Assembly: GCF_010731795.1 (NCBI RefSeq)
Contig: NZ_AP022591.1
Location: forward strand, 4,650,001-4,714,000
Direction of reading: 5' to 3'
Source: Mycolicibacterium celeriflavum
GTDB taxonomy: Bacteria > Actinomycetota > Actinomycetes > Mycobacteriales > Mycobacteriaceae
Length of the DNA stretch: 64,000 nucleotides
Shown: piece by piece, positions 59,996-64,000 of the stretch
Layout: each line of letters starts with the position of its first letter
How positions within the stretch are numbered: position 1 is the stretch's first letter
The notes under the pieces: generated by a model
What the model was told of the DNA's origin: nothing
Databases searched by the model: none
Seen by the model: only the letters and a program-made list of their open reading frames with translations
Translations under genes and position numbers: made by a program

Positions 59996-60826
59996 TCAGT
60001 GCGCGTTCGGCACCAACCGTGGCATCACCGTCGAGAACAACCGCTGGTATCCCGATCCGCTCATGCGCACGATGAAGTCGAGCACCTTGGCGTCCGGACC
60101 GACCAGCACGCGCGCCTTGTCCTTGCGCACCGCCTCGAGGATGATGTGCGCCGCCCGCTCGGGTGTGGTGATGGTGAGCCACTTGTCGAAGGTCCGGGTC
60201 AGACTCTCCTTGTCGAAACCCTCGACGGCCGTGGCGTTTCGCATGATCGCAGTCTTGATGCCGCCGGGATGCACCGTCGTCACCTTCACCGGATGGCGCG
60301 CCGCGGCCATCTCCTGACGAAGCGCCTCCGTGAAGCCGCGAACCGCGAACTTCGCCGAGTTGTACGCCGCCTGGCCGGGAACGGAGAAAATACCGAACAG
60401 GCTCGACACGTTGACGATGTGCCCGTCGCCCGACGCGATCAGGTGTGGCAGGAAGGCCTTGGTGCCGTTGACCACGCCCCAGAAGTCGACGTCCATCACC
60501 CGTTCGAAGTCCTTGTACGGTGTCACCTCGACGTCGCCGACGTAGGCGATGCCCGCGTTGTTGTAGATCTGGTTGACCGTCCCGAAGTGCTCGACCACCG
60601 AGTCGGCGTACAGCTCGAAGGCCTCACGCTCGGTGACATCGAGCCGGTCCGCCTTCACCGGCGCGCCGATGGCTTTGATGCGCGCCTCCGTCTCTGCCAG
60701 GCCTTCGGTGTTGACGTCGCTGATCGCCACCTTCGCGCCAGAGCGCGCCAGTTCGAGCGCCAGCGCCTGTCCGATGCCTGATCCGGCGCCGGTCACGACG
60801 GCGACCTTTCCGGCGAAGCCCTGCAT
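59996..60826 (-). CDS. Short-chain dehydrogenase/reductase, Rv1245c-like
   Basis: This 276-aa NAD(P)-dependent oxidoreductase has the TGAGSGIG cofactor motif at about residues 12-19, NNAGIAYVG near 92, catalytic Ser in VNVSSLFG near 142 and YNSAK with catalytic Tyr/Lys near 157. The HPGGIKT motif is near 190. ATG 60826 is chosen; the upstream extension to 60925 is non-conserved. Equivalent to M. tuberculosis Rv1245c of identical length. Substrate unknown. Confidence 0.92.
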   Translation of the reverse strand: MQGFAGKVAVVTGAGSGIGQALALELARSGAKVAISDVNTEGLAETEARIKAIGAPVKADRLDVTEREAFELYADSVVEHFGTVNQIYNNAGIAYVGDVEVTPYKDFERVMDVDFWGVVNGTKAFLPHLIASGDGHIVNVSSLFGIFSVPGQAAYNSAKFAVRGFTEALRQEMAAARHPVKVTTVHPGGIKTAIMRNATAVEGFDKESLTRTFDKWLTITTPERAAHIILEAVRKDKARVLVGPDAKVLDFIVRMSGSGYQRLFSTVMPRLVPNAH

Positions 60827-60952
60827 ATCCACTCCTCGTGTCAGTTGCTCGCGGTTGAGGTTAGCCGGTACCGCTGGTCCGCCCTCTAACGGGTTGATCG
60901 CATGCACCACATGCGGGTGATCCACCCGTCAAGCACCCGCCCGGAAAGGGAG

Positions 60953-64000
<3,048 letters not shown>

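Noticed and set aside
60914..60928. CGGGTG-ATC-CACCCG hairpin as an intrinsic terminator of kgd
   Set aside because: The stem is only six pairs with no T-run, so it is mentioned with kgd but not called as a terminator.

Overview
This is a high-GC window from a mycobacterial chromosome, most likely a Mycolicibacterium-type species. Mycothiol (mshB), F420 (fbiC), the trehalose importer (lpqY-sugABC), glgM/glgC, gpgS and multifunctional kgd all occur together. The gene order follows the M. tuberculosis stretch from about Rv1166 to Rv1248c, with losses and insertions. No insertion sequence, prophage, CRISPR array, rRNA or tRNA was recognised.

Layout. 1-6.3 kb: the end of an LpqW-like lipoprotein, mshB, a small-ORF/membrane-protein pair, a secreted acidic-tail protein, fbiC and a DUF1353 protein. 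6.4-12.3 kb: fdxC-dapC, then the proline catabolism set (pruC regulator divergent from pruA-pruB). 12.2-16.4 kb: secreted, SnoaL-like, tiny membrane, NUDIX, fadD36 and VOC genes, and an M15 peptidase gene bracketed by a perfect 28-bp inverted repeat. 16.5-18.5 kb: dapD and dapE back to back, 24 bp apart. 18.5-25.0 kb is the least ordinary part: an ABC-F ATPase behind a structured leader, three genes carrying type VII secretion (T7SS) signatures, and a large STAND-type ATPase. 25.0-30.8 kb: a LOG-family enzyme, fadD6, and the tight chain folP2-gpgS-DivIVA-like-tag, plus a DUF3117 gene. 30.8-33.3 kb: glgM and glgC (glycogen/maltosyl phosphate). 33.3-38.5 kb: DUF4126, two tandem isoprenylcysteine-methyltransferase-like genes and an efflux ABC system with its TetR repressor. 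38.7-42.7 kb: O-methyltransferase, sigE-rseA-htrA-tatB (envelope stress and export). 42.8-50.4 kb: cell-wall enzymes, mrp, DUF1003/MgtE-N proteins, a CitE-like lyase and small membrane proteins. 50.4-55.6 kb: lpqY-sugA-sugB-sugC plus a Suppressor-of-fused-like gene, ending in a 25-bp tandem repeat. 55.6-64 kb: corA, mdh, malic enzyme, lpqZ-like lipoprotein, a short-chain dehydrogenase and the C-terminal part of kgd, which runs off the window.

Gene linkage. Many genes are joined by 4-bp stop/start overlaps (ATGA, GTGA, and apparently CTGA twice), so translational coupling is a theme. Several divergent genes appear to have leaderless promoters, the clearest being dapD/dapE, whose predicted -10 boxes overlap. 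Central carbon enzymes (mdh, malic enzyme, kgd), trehalose/glycogen/maltosyl-phosphate genes and diaminopimelate genes form the housekeeping core.

Most unusual material: the three-gene T7SS-substrate cluster at 20.3-22.9 kb beside a STAND ATPase and an ABC-F gene; overlapping dapD/dapE promoters; dapC without a usual start codon; and several dispersed palindromic repeats. All assignments come from reading the sequence and from knowledge of the families. No database search was run.
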